Part shown: positions 10,930 to 21,976 of the stretch, piece after piece
Layout of the letters: every line of letters starts with the position of its first letter
Position numbering within the stretch: position 1 is the first letter of the stretch
Source: Bimuria novae-zelandiae CBS 107.79
Taxonomy: Eukaryota; Ascomycota; Dothideomycetes; Pleosporales; Didymosphaeriaceae
Assembly: GCA_010015655.1 (NCBI GenBank)
Contig: ML976658.1
Coordinates: 528,166 to 592,165 of the forward strand
DNA length: 64,000 nucleotides
Reading direction: 5' to 3'
Program-made: the position numbers and the translations under genes
Notes under the pieces: generated by a model
Database searches by the model: none
What the model was told of the DNA's origin: nothing
The model's input: the letters and a program-made list of their open reading frames with translations, nothing else

Positions 10930-11790
10930 ATGGTGTCATCACAGCTACAGTCGTCTCGCGCGTTCGTGACGCAGCTCTTCGATGCGCTCGGTGCGCGCGC
11001 TGGCGACGAGCTGGGTGGAGTGGGGAGAAGCGAGGACGCGAATCCGCTGGAAGGCGCAGGCAGAGAGGTCAAGAAAGCGTTGCTTGCACTGCATGTTGCG
11101 TTTCCGAATGAGCTCCTTCCTGCGCTGGACCTGCTTGATCGCAAGCTTGTTACGCGGTTTCGTATACGTCGCGGCGAGGAAGAAACTTCCAGTATAGCGG
11201 CGCAAGAGCTACGCGGAGCCGATGGGACGGCGGGTGTGCAAGCAGCAGAAGCTTCAGGCACCAGCGTAGACGATAATCCAGCCCGTAACCGTTCATCAGC
11301 CACCGCCCTCGGCGCAATCGAACCGTCCGACGTCAACACCGAAATGCACGACGCACCGAGCATCCCACCCCAACCCCTCGACACCGTCTACCACGTCCGC
11401 TCCGCTCAGTTGCGCTCCTCCCGCTCCTCCACCTCCTACGACACCCTCACCACCTACGAAGTCCGCCTCCTTGCGTGGAACTGCTCCTGTCCTGCCTTCG
11501 CGTTCTCCGCTTTCCCCCCCGTGCACCCTCCACCAACTCTCAATCCTCCACCAACTTTCGATCCTCCACCGACTTTCGATTCTGCAATCTTCGAGGGTGG
11601 TGAAGGGATACAGGAAGGAGGGTGGAACTTCGGAGGCGTCAGTCTGGGCGAGGGGATTCCGCCTGTGTGCAAGCATTTGCTTGCGTGCGTGCTGGCGGAG
11701 AGGTGTGTGGGGTTGTTTGGGGGTGGCGTGGAGGAGAGGGTGGTTAGTGCGGAGGAGGCGGCTGGGTGGGCGGCGGGATGGGGGGATTGA
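10930..11790 (+). CDS. SWIM zinc-finger protein, Sws1/Shu2-like
   Basis: Single-exon frame of 286 codons from ATG 10930. The N-terminal half has helical segments (LLALHVAFPNELLPALDLLDRKLVTRF). The C-terminal half has the SWIM signature CxCx(n)CxH: WNCSCPAF around residues 184-186, and PVCKHLLACVLAERC about 60 residues later. Sws1/Shu2 proteins of this architecture act with Rad51 paralogues in homologous recombination, so a nuclear recombination role is inferred. Odd point: a Pro-rich triplicated unit (PPPTxxx) lies between the two halves of the zinc site, encoded by near-identical 18-bp DNA repeats (about 11529-11583). Other SWIM proteins are possible. Confidence 0.75.
   Translation: MVSSQLQSSRAFVTQLFDALGARAGDELGGVGRSEDANPLEGAGREVKKALLALHVAFPNELLPALDLLDRKLVTRFRIRRGEEETSSIAAQELRGADGTAGVQAAEASGTSVDDNPARNRSSATALGAIEPSDVNTEMHDAPSIPPQPLDTVYHVRSAQLRSSRSSTSYDTLTTYEVRLLAWNCSCPAFAFSAFPPVHPPPTLNPPPTFDPPPTFDSAIFEGGEGIQEGGWNFGGVSLGEGIPPVCKHLLACVLAERCVGLFGGGVEERVVSAEEAAGWAAGWGD
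11529..11583 (+). repeat. triplicated 18-bp coding repeat in the SWIM gene
   Basis: Three near-identical 18-bp units encode Pro-Pro-Pro-Thr plus a Leu/Phe-Asn/Asp pair, inside the spacer of the zinc-binding motif. The copies differ by a few substitutions. Confidence 0.85.
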
Positions 11791-12137
11791 GAGGGTGTGC
11801 GGGCGTGGGTGAGTGGTCTCGTGATAGTAGGCACCATGGCGGAGAGGAGGTGATGAACGAGGGAGGGAGCTGCATTTGATACCCCGCCGGACGGCAGCAC
11901 GGCTTAATACGACATTTGAATGGAGCGGTCAGTGAACCAGTATCTCGCTATAATGCACACGTGTGACGTTCATTCATGTCATGTCGATTGTCTATCATGC
12001 CATTATGCCGCGACGCGAACATGCGACCCGCCGCAACCTCCAATAGGTCGCCAGGGTGGTGGTATAATACACTCCTATGCGCACATTGCGTTTCCACCCT
12101 TCATTCACCCTTCCTCTTCCCCTCATTCTTCCCCCGC

Positions 12138-13397
12138 TCAACCCTTCTTCTTCTCTCCTTCCTTACTCTTGTCCTTCTCGCCCTCCTTCGCATCACCGTT
12201 CCCGCCGTTCACCTTCCTGTCTTTGTCGCCCTCCTTGCCATCCTCCTTCTTCGTCTCCTTGTCCTCCGCCTGCTGCTTGTTCTGTATCTTGTTCTCGATG
12301 AGGTCGTGGAACGCCGTTATCGCGCGGATCAAACTGGACAGGTAGATAGCCATCAGCTGGTCGTTCGTCTTGATGCTCATTGCGCGCGCTAACTCCGAGT
12401 TGTCTGACGCGCCCGCCACGCCACTAGCGGGGCCCACGCCGTTCGTCGCGCCCTTGACTGGGGCCGGCTTCGGCGTTGAGAGGTTGGGGAGGAGATTGAA
12501 GACGTCTTGGAGGTTGCCGAGAATGGCGTGGTTCACGGGTAGGTCGCCGTCCAGCACCTTTTGGAGGTACTGTCCGATGTCGCGCAGCCGGAGATGCAGA
12601 CCTTGGAGGGACTGCAACTGCGAGGTTATGCGTGTGGAGAGGGTGCCGACGGCAACGTCGCGGATGTCGCGGAGGAGGTGCTCGACGCCGATTTCTTCTG
12701 CTTCTTCGGCTTCGATCATTGAGGGCGTGTGGACGAAGGTCTTGGAAGTTGTGGTGCCGTCCTATAACCGTTAACAAAAATTCACAGAGGGAACCACAGT
12801 CATTGTCTGTGCCGTGTTGCTGTGAAGATACTCACATCCTTGATCTCCTCCACCGCAAAGTAAGCATCCGTCGGTACGCCCACCTCCTTCGGCTGCACGT
12901 CGATAATGACCAGTAGCGGATTCGGCGTGTATCTCTTGAACAGCTCGTTGATCTCCAAATCCGACGCGCGTAGCTTAGGACCCGTGTGATACCACCCGAT
13001 GAGCTTCTCCCGCGCGTTGACCTTCTTGAACATGTCGTTCATCGACTCGACGTAATTGTGGTCTAGGAACCATACCGATGGGTCCTTCTCATCTTCCTCA
13101 AAAGGCACTGCAATATACGAGTCAGCAACGAGTTCCAGTCGTACAAGTACAGAGGTCGGTAATTATGCGTCGCGGCGGCGAATAATTCACTGGCGGGGCT
13201 AAAGCTCACATACCGGCAAAGCTGTTTGATACCCTCACGTTCGTCCCATCGTTCTGCCCGAGAAGCACACCGACTACTCGTTTCCGCGTCCCTTTTGCTT
13301 GTCGGCCGTAGTGGTCTGCTGCGGAGAGGAGCACGAGCGGCGCAACCGAGACGTTGCGGGTTACGAGCGACAGAGTTTCTGCTGTTGTGGCCGGCAT
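12138..13397 (-). CDS. RPN8: 26S proteasome regulatory subunit RPN8
   Basis: Three exons (13397-13214, 13107-12836, 12761-12138) give 359 codons, all junctions canonical. The N-terminal MPN domain runs from [17 protein letters not shown] through GVLLGQNDG and [20 protein letters not shown]. It lacks the full zinc-binding JAMM set, as expected for RPN8, the inactive partner of the deubiquitinase RPN11 in the proteasome lid. Then follow [21 protein letters not shown] and the helical [15 protein letters not shown] block. The C-terminus is a Lys/Glu/Asp-rich KEKE-type tail of about 45 residues. Nucleus and cytosol. Tail-to-tail with the SWIM gene (about 350 bp apart). Confidence 0.95.
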
Positions 13398-13914
13398 GGC
13401 GAGAATGTGCGGTGTGAACAGGCGGAGGGGTGTAGAGGTTGTGCCTGCGGCGGTGATGAAGTCGGGAGTGGCGGGGTGGATTAGTTGGTGTGTTGTTGCT
13501 GAGGCTCTAGCTCTCCGACCGAGAGCTCGTCCGCCAAGACCCAAATCGTCAGGTACGAAAACGCGTGGGTGCCTGGTTCGGGAAGCCGCTCACTATCCCA
13601 AAAATATGTCTTTCACATAGAAGCAATTACGCCCCCTATGCCTGCTCTAATGTGGTCGTGAAAGGATAATCCAGAAAAAAAATCACTTTTGCAAGCTCTC
13701 TGCGACACGAAGAAGTTGCGAATTCATTACAAAACCTATACAGTAGCGCCAGTGTGAATCTGTGCAAACGAATAAACCATTCCAGCAGTCCTGCCGCCGA
13801 GTTGACGCCCGAGATCCGGAGATGCATGCCCCTCCAGCCACATGCTTACCCTGTCCCATCCAACGTGCCTCATTACCGCTGCCCAGGCTCCGATAAATAC
13901 AAAAGGAAAACGAC
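13398..13914. other. intergenic between PEX16 and RPN8
   Basis: Promoter and 5' leader of RPN8 and 3' flank of PEX16, both on the minus strand. No other feature seen. Confidence 0.5.
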
Positions 13915-15207
13915 TTAAAGAGTGGCTGTCGGAAAGTAATACTGATCCCAAAGGAACTCGTAGTCTTCAATGACACCGCCGACCATGTCCAAGAGTGGCT
14001 TGTTCTGCAACTTGCGTGTGATGGCATGTATCCAAGCCCTGCGAATGTTAGCTGGTGTATAGGCAATTGCGTGAGCGATGCGTACTTGGTGATATTTTCG
14101 TAAAAGGCGCCGCGCATCATCCACCACCCGAGAGACCACCCACGCTTCCTCAACTCCTCCTTTTCGAGTCCCGTCAGGCCTCTTAATCCACCAGCAAGTC
14201 GTTCTTGGAAGTCGTTCTTGGCTAGCTGTCTCGCACCGTACTCCATTCCCACTCCTATCAGCCAGGGACGCCAGCTCTTACGGTCGCCACTGAAGTGTTG
14301 CATCGCCAATGCGTAGACGACGGGACGCAAGATGTACAGGACTTCCGCGACCTCGCCTTTGCCGCTGACCCGGTGAAGCAACGCTTTCGGTGGCTTGATG
14401 TCGTCGGCGGTAAGCACTTTAGACAGAAGATAGTTCGAGATATCCGATGCTTCTGGCAAGCTAGGCATCGAGAGTCCGGTTCGTGGCATAGTCCAATTCT
14501 CTGCTTCCACCTCTTGCTCCGTTGGTGGTGTATCCATTCCGTTTGGCGATGCCGATGAGTCTTCCAACGTACTCGGATCGACCTCCCGCTGAGGCAAAGG
14601 AGGCGACACCAACGGCCGCGAATTTGTTAGCCGCAAGAGCAGCAGCCGACATACGGCCTTGACCACCTCCAGAAGCACCACCACGCGCCACCGCACCTTC
14701 TCTCCCTTTCTCTTTGCTGCCATTTCCCACAACAGCTCAGTGTATTGTATCATTTGGAGCACGAGCGCAATTCGTTTGTAGGTCGGTGATCGATCCGTCC
14801 AGAACTTGGTGTAGCGGTTATGGGGTGACGGGTGTTGTCGCTGGGCTCCGGGTAGTCGTGCGACGGTTTTGGCAAGGAGGGAGTCATGGTATAGGGAGAG
14901 AAGTTGGACGCCGCTATGCACTGCGGTCATTAGCTAGGTATTCGTGGACAGCGCCGGAGATAGAACCTACGAGACTCAGATGCGATCTCAGACTCACGAA
15001 ACCGGCCTACATCCAATTAGCTCTTGTGCAATCTGATATATTCTACAGATGAGGCTCACCAGGAATGATGTATGTCAGTGATCGCAACGCCGATTCTATC
15101 TGCGACACGGCACTGCTGTTCTTGGTGATGAAGTCGGAGTACATCCCGAGCCATTTCGGAGGCAGCGACAGGACTTCGCCCGTCTTCTGCGTCGCCTGTT
15201 TATACAT
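13915..15207 (-). CDS. PEX16: peroxisomal membrane protein PEX16
   Basis: Four exons (15207-15060, 15006-14971, 14920-14086, 14038-13915) join to 380 codons. The start is the ATG at 15207. Family blocks are KWLGMYSDFITKNSSAVSQIE, SALRSLTYIIPGRFRESEIAS, SLHSGVQLLSLYHD, then a membrane-associated region around MIQYTELLWEMAAKRKG, VVLLEVVKAVCRLLLLRL, and the conserved VLYILRPVVYALAMQHF and LGWWMMRGAFYENITK near the end. PEX16 is an integral peroxisomal membrane protein needed for membrane biogenesis and insertion of PEX3-type clients. Exon 2 is only 36 nt, and skipping it would preserve frame. Its start faces the HD-domain gene across a 690 bp shared upstream region. Confidence 0.95.
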
Positions 15208-15899
15208 GATAATAGTACAGCCCGTTTAAAGGGCGCGCAAAGCGGTTGATTACGCGATAAGTGGTGGTGCACTGGTGCCGGAAGGTTGGGCTTGCGCATC
15301 GAGGGGCGTCATGCTCGCGTGGCTTGCCGAGGTACTTCAGCATGGACGCGGATCTGCGACCGAGCGTCTTCGAGTCCTGTCAACTTGACGACTTTCAATT
15401 CGCTCTCCATTGTGCTGTGCACATACCGTGCAAAGTGAAATGTCTTGTCGTATAGAGCCCTTTTCTTTTGACCTAGATTCCTCAATGGCCATGGAGCCGG
15501 GTGAGAAGGGCTGAGGCGTCTACGAAATTGGTTAAACGCGACCTAACATGTGACCGCGCGCGTCGAACGTACTTTCACTTGTTTCTATGAGGAAGGCTGC
15601 CTGTTTGCATTATAAAGCAGCCATCGATAGACTGTGAAAATACTGGAAAACCCTGTTCCTCGTCCTACTGAGCACTGGAAGTCGTGGCTCCGATCGCGTA
15701 CATTGTCAATACAAATTCCACAACATTGAAAACTCGAAAGCCAGATAGTGCTGAGAGCTCAGCGCTGCCCGTTGTACGTTTGGCCGTTTTCGCTGAACTT
15801 CTTCCAAGATTAAATTCGCCCAACACCTCGGCACACGTCGCTGCTCGCTGCTCGCTGCTCGCTATCATCAAAAATCACTCTCCGACGAAACCCCACGCC
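15208..15899. promoter_or_regulatory. divergent upstream region of PEX16 and the HD-domain gene
   Basis: About 690 bp between two divergently transcribed genes. It holds a three-copy GCTGCTC-type tandem near 15840-15862, just before the HD-gene start. An open frame continues upstream of that start to 15684 but has no coding character. Confidence 0.5.
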
Positions 15900-16583
15900 A
15901 TGGCTGCCTCCATCCCCGTCCCCGTAGTCCCCATCCGCGAAGACCACAAGGAACTCTTCAAGTCCCTCAACAACTTCGTGCATGGCTACATGTCAACTCC
16001 CACCCATGACAACTCGCACGACTACCACCACATTCTCCGGGTGCTCTCCAATGCCAACCGCATATACGCCGGCGAACTCAAAGCCAACCCCTCCTACGAT
16101 ACATCTACCATCTTCCTCGCCGCCCTTCTCCACGATGTAGGCGACCACAAGTACACCAAACCCGGCGAAGATGTCGCCAATCAAATCTCAACCGTCCTCC
16201 TCGAGCGCGGTGCTTCTTCTGAGCTCGCCCACAAGATCCAGGCCATCGTCAAGCACGTCGGATACACCAATGAAGTCAAAGATCCTCAATCGGTAGTACA
16301 TGCCTTGAAGCAATATCCCGAGCTGGCGATTGTGCAGGACGCGGATCGGCTAGACGCCATTGGTGCGGTGGGCGTGGGAAGGTGCTTTGCATTTGGGGGC
16401 GCCAAGGGAGGGAGACCTTTGGCCGGGGCAATTGAGCATTTTGAGGAGAAGTTGGTCAAGTTGCCGGCGATGATGAAGACGGAGACGGGAAGGCAGCTGG
16501 CGGCGGGGAGGAAGAGGATTCTGGAGGAGTTTGCGAGGGAGTTTAATGAGGAGGCGGAGCTTTCTTTCGAGTTTGAGGAGTAG
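15900..16583 (+). CDS. HD-domain metal-dependent phosphohydrolase
   Basis: Intronless. The start is the ATG at 15900 in a strong context (GCCATGG), giving 227 codons; an upstream in-frame ATG at 15684 precedes only leader-like residues. HD-superfamily residues are visible: HDYHHILRV around residue 40, LLHDVGDHKY around residue 80 (the HD pair), and QDADRLDAIGAVGVGR around residue 145. This layout matches the YedJ-like group of small HD hydrolases of uncertain substrate (nucleotide or phosphate ester). No signal peptide or membrane segment, so probably cytosolic. The C-terminus is acidic (EEAELSFEFEE). Confidence 0.88.
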   Translation: MAASIPVPVVPIREDHKELFKSLNNFVHGYMSTPTHDNSHDYHHILRVLSNANRIYAGELKANPSYDTSTIFLAALLHDVGDHKYTKPGEDVANQISTVLLERGASSELAHKIQAIVKHVGYTNEVKDPQSVVHALKQYPELAIVQDADRLDAIGAVGVGRCFAFGGAKGGRPLAGAIEHFEEKLVKLPAMMKTETGRQLAAGRKRILEEFAREFNEEAELSFEFEE

Positions 16584-18066
16584 GGAGGAGTATGTGGATA
16601 CGCGGCCCACGTGTGCTCGGGGAAAGGCAGCTTTGTGATCAATTATGAAATTTATCGAAACTGGAATGGTCTCGATGAGTTTTATGGGAGATGGGTTACC
16701 TGGATTTCAGCAGTAATGTACGAGATGATCGGTAGGCTCTGCCGCCATACAACACTGTGTGCTTTTGTATCGAAGGATCCCCTGAAGTATTACAAAGTAA
16801 CACGCCGGAACGTGCAGCATCGTAGTATGCCCTAAGGGGCCTAGCGCACGGTTTCCTTCCCACAAGCCATGGTGGAAACGAAACCGTCACCCGCATCCGT
16901 GGAAGCGAGCCCTAAACTTTACAGTGGGACATGTCATGCCATCACCAGGCCTCGCACAGAGTTGATGAAAATAATGAAGTTCTGGGCACAGCCCGATGTG
17001 AGGCGTGTAACAGACGATCCATACACTCTATAATTACCCCCCTGAGTTTGGGCCGTTTTCTTCCCTGCGCGCATCACGGTCGGCTTCACAATTCAATGAC
17101 CATCCGGACAGCACCGCCTCAACCCCACTGCGAAACGTCACGACAGGTGCTGTCATGAAGGGCGAACGCCGGGGGAAGCTCAATGTCTCCACCGGGAATC
17201 CACAACAGGCAGGATGGCGAGTGCTCACTCTCCGAGGTAAACGTGCACACTGCACATTTGGCCCATGCCGAGCTCGCCGGTGATGCACTCCCATCTGTTC
17301 GCGCGAGAGCTGTCAGCTCACGTAGTGTCACATTGCACGGGAATACGTACAGCTCACAAATGATCGAGCATGTGCTGGCATGATGACGCTCGATTTATTT
17401 TTGGCAGTTCGAGCAATTTCTAGCAGCCGGGGAGGACCAGAGTACTGGGCAGATGTATTGGAGATCCACCATCTGGACCAATGAGGGTGGCCTAGCGGTG
17501 CGCGATGATCAACTTGTGGCGTGGCCGACTCCGGGGCATGCAGAACGTTGTCAACAATCAACCGCCTTCTGTGGATTCTCTTCGTTGGTTAAATTCATGA
17601 AGGAATGCTGTAAAGGTGGGTGTTCACACTGTTGGTGTAACTGACAACGAAATGCTCTGCTGGGTGAATATATCAGTCACGCACGAGACTCTTTCACCGC
17701 ATCAGAGGGAAAATGTGTAGATGAGGCGCTTTCCGCATCCATCTGGCATGTGCAGAGCGGAAGGCGTCGCCACGCGGCTGGCTTTTCCTGTGCCCCTGTA
17801 CCCCTGTATCGCGCTCCTACTGCCATTCGTCGTTCCCCCTTAGGCTAGCCCGCTCTTCCTCCATATAAGGTGCCTCAGACGTCACGTCCGAAAAAGTATC
17901 GCGCTGTTTACTGCGTTGACATTCGTTTTTAGACACTTTCACCATTCCTCCCCATCCTCCTACCGTATAGTTTGTAATACTAATTTCTTCCCTACGACCC
18001 TACTCCGGTTCCAAGAACCGGTGACACTCTTCGCCCATCTCCTTCAAATTCTTGTACATCACCACC
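16584..18066. other. intergenic; promoter of the GH17 gene
   Basis: About 1.5 kb without supportable genes. Close to the GH17 start there is a CCATATAAGG TATA-like box (about 17870) and a long pyrimidine-rich leader, consistent with a strongly expressed cell-wall gene. Confidence 0.5.
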
Positions 18067-19081
18067 ATGCGATTCTCGTCGACTCTCGTGGCTGCTGCAG
18101 CTCTGCTGTCAGGCGCCGAAGCGGCGTACAAGGGCTTCAACTACGGAGCCTTCTTCGGAAACCAACAAGCTAAAGTCTACGCGGACTTCAAGTACGAGTT
18201 TGAGGCAGCCAAGGCCCTTCCCGGAACCAATAGCCAGTTCACCAGCGCTCGGTTGTACACGATGATCCAGCACGGCACTAAGAGGGACGTTATTCAAGCG
18301 ATCAAGGCTGCCATTGACACCAATACTCAACTGCTCCTCGGTCTCTGGACTTCCGCTGGCCAGGCCGTCGTCGACGACGAGATCGCCGCACTAAAGGCTG
18401 CCATCACCACATACGGTACTAAGTTTACCAACCTTGTCGTGGGCATCTCCGTCGGCAGCGAAGATCTGTACCGTATCACGCCTACAGCTATCGCTAATGG
18501 CGAAAAAAACCCCGGCGTCCAACCTGCACAGTTGGTGAAGTATATCAACCAGGTCCGCACCGCTATTAAGGGTACCGGTCTGGCTAGCAAGCCCATTGGA
18601 CACGTTGATACCTGGACTGCTTATAATAATGCCAGTACGTGTTCAAGATCTCGTGAGTGTGCGAAATTTATCGTCTGACATTTTTTTAGGTAACAGCGCC
18701 GTTGTGAGCGCTCTTGACTTCCTTGGCGTGGATGCTTATCCCTACTTCGAAAAAGAGCATGCGAACAGTATCGGTGCCGCCAATGCCACGTTCTACGACG
18801 CTTATAAGAAGACCGTTGCCGCTGCCAAGGGCAAGCCTGTATGGGTTACCGAGACCGGTTGGCCAGTGTCTGGTCCTAAGTCGGGCCAGGCTGTCGCCAG
18901 TGCCGCCAATGCCCGCATCTACTGGGAGGACGTCACCTGCTCTTTGCTCCGTAACAACGTCCACCTCTTCTACTACACGCTCCAGGATATTCAGTACAGC
19001 AATCCGAGCCCTAGCTTCGGCATCAAGCCCGGAGGTGATCTCAAGGCAGTGAACCCGCTCTTCAGCTTGACCTGCCCCAAA
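18067..19081 (+). CDS. secreted GH17 beta-1,3-glucanase (BGL2/eglC-like)
   Basis: Start ATG 18067 (CACCACCATG). Exon 1 is 18067-18634, exon 2 from 18690 to at least 19081. A signal peptide (MRFSSTLVAAAALLSGAEA) precedes the GH17 barrel opening YKGFNYGAFF. Catalytic acid Glu lies in VVGISVGSE (about residue 132) and the nucleophile Glu in VWVTETGWPVSGP (about residue 244). The substrate is cell-wall beta-1,3-glucan, in the wall or outside. The 3' end is unresolved: after LTCPK there is a GTAAGC donor. One option is a last exon 19222-19275 (Cys-rich, ending TGA), whose frame continues into the Ser/Thr-rich start of the But2 gene. Family members often carry a Ser/Thr-rich GPI tail here. Confidence 0.9.
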
Positions 19082-19296
19082 GTAAGCTATCTCCTCCCCT
19101 TGCTCCTGACGTCGACTCTCTCCCCATTATTGTTGCTCGTCATGTACAACGTGTCTGTTGCGTATTGGGCGACATCCGCATTGGTTGCTTCGTTGGCTTT
19201 TGGGAAGCCTCTGCGAGCAAGGTTACCACACACTATACAGCCTGTTGCACGCCACAATTGGATTGCACGGGCTGATGGTATGTGAAGCTTTCCGAA

Positions 19297-20059
19297 ATGG
19301 CAACCTCGAGCAGCAGCATCAGTACGGAAACCCAAACGAGCAGTAGCACACTGAGCATGAGTCGGAGCACCACCGCGACGGCCTCGAATGCTCAAACCAG
19401 TAGGCGGTCATACTATCATCAGGACTTCGCTAACACAGACAGTAACTTCGCAATCCATGAGCACTGTCTTCGTTTGGGCGCCGATACCTACAGCGTCATC
19501 ATCTGAAGTCGTCAACAGTCCCGCGTCTATGCCCGTATCTACCCCTGGATCCACATTTCCCGGATACCCTCAATTAGATCAACCAGGGGACCTTACGCCT
19601 CCATTCGTAGCACCTAATCTAGTTGTCTCAATCGACTCTTCTGATCCGAACAAAGTCATCGGAAACTCATACACTGCTCAAATCTCTCCTACGCGTTCGA
19701 CTCTGATCGTTTTTGATGTGCCACCTTCGTCTCCCAAAACGTGCAACCTCGTCTTCGCTGTCCCACCTGCTTTCGACCCTGCGTATATAGCGCCAATGCA
19801 ATTGACGGCCCCTGGTGGCATCTCAGTCTCCCGTCTCGATGGGCCGGCTACTGTCAGGACGAGTGCGAGCACGGTCGTCCGTGGGACGCCCGTGGGTGCT
19901 GTGCTTGCACTACAGTCGGGGAACAAGTATACGGTGGCGAGTGCGCCGTGTGAGGCGGGCCAAAAGGTTAGTTACAGGGTTGACTCGTTGGATGGGTTGG
20001 ATATGAGTTTCTTCCAGATGACGTCGCCGGCTTTAGGGTTATTCATAGAGATGGATTAA
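19297..20059 (+). CDS. But2 C-terminal-domain surface protein, 5' end uncertain
   Basis: Coding sequence from a Ser/Thr-rich stretch (ATSSSSISTETQTSSSTLS) through a probable 43-nt intron (19400-19442) into a domain like the fungal But2 C-terminal domain: APNLVVSIDSSDPNKVIGNSY, STLIVFDVPPSSPKTCNLVF, GGISVSRLDG and the end MTSPALGLFIEMD. Such domains are found in secreted or wall-linked fungal proteins of unknown function. No signal peptide fits cleanly at the ATG at 19297. Either an upstream signal exon (a hydrophobic candidate starts at ATG 19143) is joined in a way I could not phase, or this is the C-terminal part of the GH17 gene. Intron and start are tentative. Confidence 0.6.
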
Positions 20060-20436
20060 GGGTGGACGAGTGGAAGACGGAAGTGTCGGGTGCATTTTCA
20101 AGGTTCTCATGTTCCAAAGGTTGCGCGTCAATCACATGACTCGACGAATACAACCCATTGATGTGACTAACGGCCATCCATGGATCTAGCAGCACCCTTG
20201 CCCTGACTAGCCTATCCAAAATCAATACTGTTTCGTATGTGTGCGACTCGGCGAATTCAGCGCGTAGCCGATATGACCGACGCGCGACTCCACGGACTCT
20301 CCGCGCAGTGAAACAATGAGAGGGTATATATACAAACCTCTATCCTCCTCCTCACACTATACAAATCATTAAACCTCCTTCTCCCCTCTTCCCCTTCTTA
20401 CAATATCAAACAAACCCCCTCTACCATTCCATCACC
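20060..20436 (+). promoter_or_regulatory. promoter region of the O-methyltransferase gene
   Basis: Contains a clear TATA-like box (GGTATATATACA, about 20324) and a CT-rich leader ending in CATCACCATGG at the start codon. Confidence 0.55.
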
Positions 20437-21275
20437 ATGGCCTCTGCCTCCGCCTTCGCCAACATTATCAAGGCCAACCCCTCCCTCGGCGCCATCTTCA
20501 ACTACGACAACTTCCGCCTCGCGCCCGCCTTGGATGCAAAGGCTTCCTCGGCTTTCCTGCACCCGAACGAGCAGCTCGAGCAAGCGCTGCGGAATTCACA
20601 CGCGAAGGGGCTCCCGCCTATTAGTGTGGGGAGGATGGCGGCGCAGTGGTTAGGTGTGCTGACGAGGGTGATGGGTGCGAGGAGTGTGTTGGAGGTGGGT
20701 ACGTTGGGTAAGCCATCCCCGTTTCCCATTTCTCTCTGGGTGGTTATGGAGGGGATTTTGGGATGGTTGGCGGGAAAGGTTTGAGGCTGAATGCTAACGC
20801 GTGGTGCGATGAAGGCGGATACTCCTCCATCGTCTTCGCGCAGGCCGGTGCACACGTCACATCCATCGAAATCGACCCCAAGCACCGCACCGTCGCGCTG
20901 GAAAACACAGCGGGGCTAGATGTCGAAATCATCCTCGGCGCTGCGCTGGATGTTTTACCGCGGCTGCATGCTGAGGGGAGGACCTTCGATCTCATCTTCA
21001 TAGACGCGGATTTTGAGGATCAGGGGGAGCATTTTGATTGGGCGGTTAAACTGGCGAAGAAGGGTGGGGGCGTGCTGTTGGATGATGTTGTGCCGACGAT
21101 GGTGGTGAGGGGGGAGGTGGTGTTTAAGAGGGAGGGAGGAGTGGAAATTAAGAAGGAGACGGTGCTGGAAAGGATTGGTAGGGATAGGAGGGTGAGGGCG
21201 GGGTTGGTGCCGGTTGTGCAGTGTGTGGGGGAGGAGCCGGTGATGGGGGGATTTGTGCTGGCGGTTGTGGAGTAG
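20437..21275 (+). CDS. class I SAM-dependent O-methyltransferase
   Basis: Two exons (20437-20707, 20815-21275), 243 codons, start ATG 20437 in a strong context. The SAM-binding motif I is VLEVGTLGGYSS, split by the intron after the Gly codon's first base. Motif II region is VTSIEIDPKHRTVA, and the metal/active-site loop is FDLIFIDADFEDQ followed by KKGGGVLLDDVV. This is the small caffeoyl-CoA/catechol type O-methyltransferase fold (methyltransf_3), usually cytosolic and metal dependent. The phenolic substrate is unknown. No biosynthetic gene cluster surrounds it. The second exon is very G-rich toward its end. Confidence 0.9.
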
Positions 21276-21976
21276 GGGCTGGTGCACGAGGTGGTTTTGG
21301 GGTGGATGGGGTGGTGAGATGCAGCTAGATACTTGGTTCCTCGAATCGACGCGCTTGCTTGTTGGTTTGAACCGCATTGGTTGTGTGTGGTACCTCTGCG
21401 TGGAAATAGCTCATGAGATATCGAAGCAGAGTAATAGAGTGGACAAGCTAATTGCAAAGCTACTGTGTAGATTTATGTTAAATCTAAGAGGAGTTTATAA
21501 TGTACTAAATAAGTCTAACTATAAAATAACGGTGCGGGAGTGCTTGCAAGGCGCCGTCAACTTCCAGTCCCAGGGCTAGATTCTCAACAAGTGACTTCGA
21601 CGCATTGACCCTCGCCCACCACGGCGGAGGTGAAAGACAGGTGCTCATAGATGTCCCTCTGACTCTGACTGTGGAACATGGATCGTGGATATGATTTGAT
21701 CGTGGCATTGCGTCCAGGCTTCGCGGAGAGTCTCTCGCCAGCCGAGGGATCACATAAGCCACACATTATCAGAATAAATTCTTGGGGTATGCTGAATGAA
21801 GGTCGCTCTGAAGGAAGAGTGCTAGTAGCTTCGGTGTCATGGTATGTTCTGTTTCACATTATAAAGCACTTCTCCATTTCAATACCTTCGTAATGTATCA
21901 AGTGATTTGCTCAGGTCCACGCGCTCGCCGAAACGCCGTCGCCCGCCCAATTCGCTTTCTAAATCTAGGGCCATAT
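21276..21976. other. intergenic
   Basis: Between the convergent ends of the O-methyltransferase gene and the BTB relic. AT content rises near 21450-21530. No gene seen. Confidence 0.5.
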
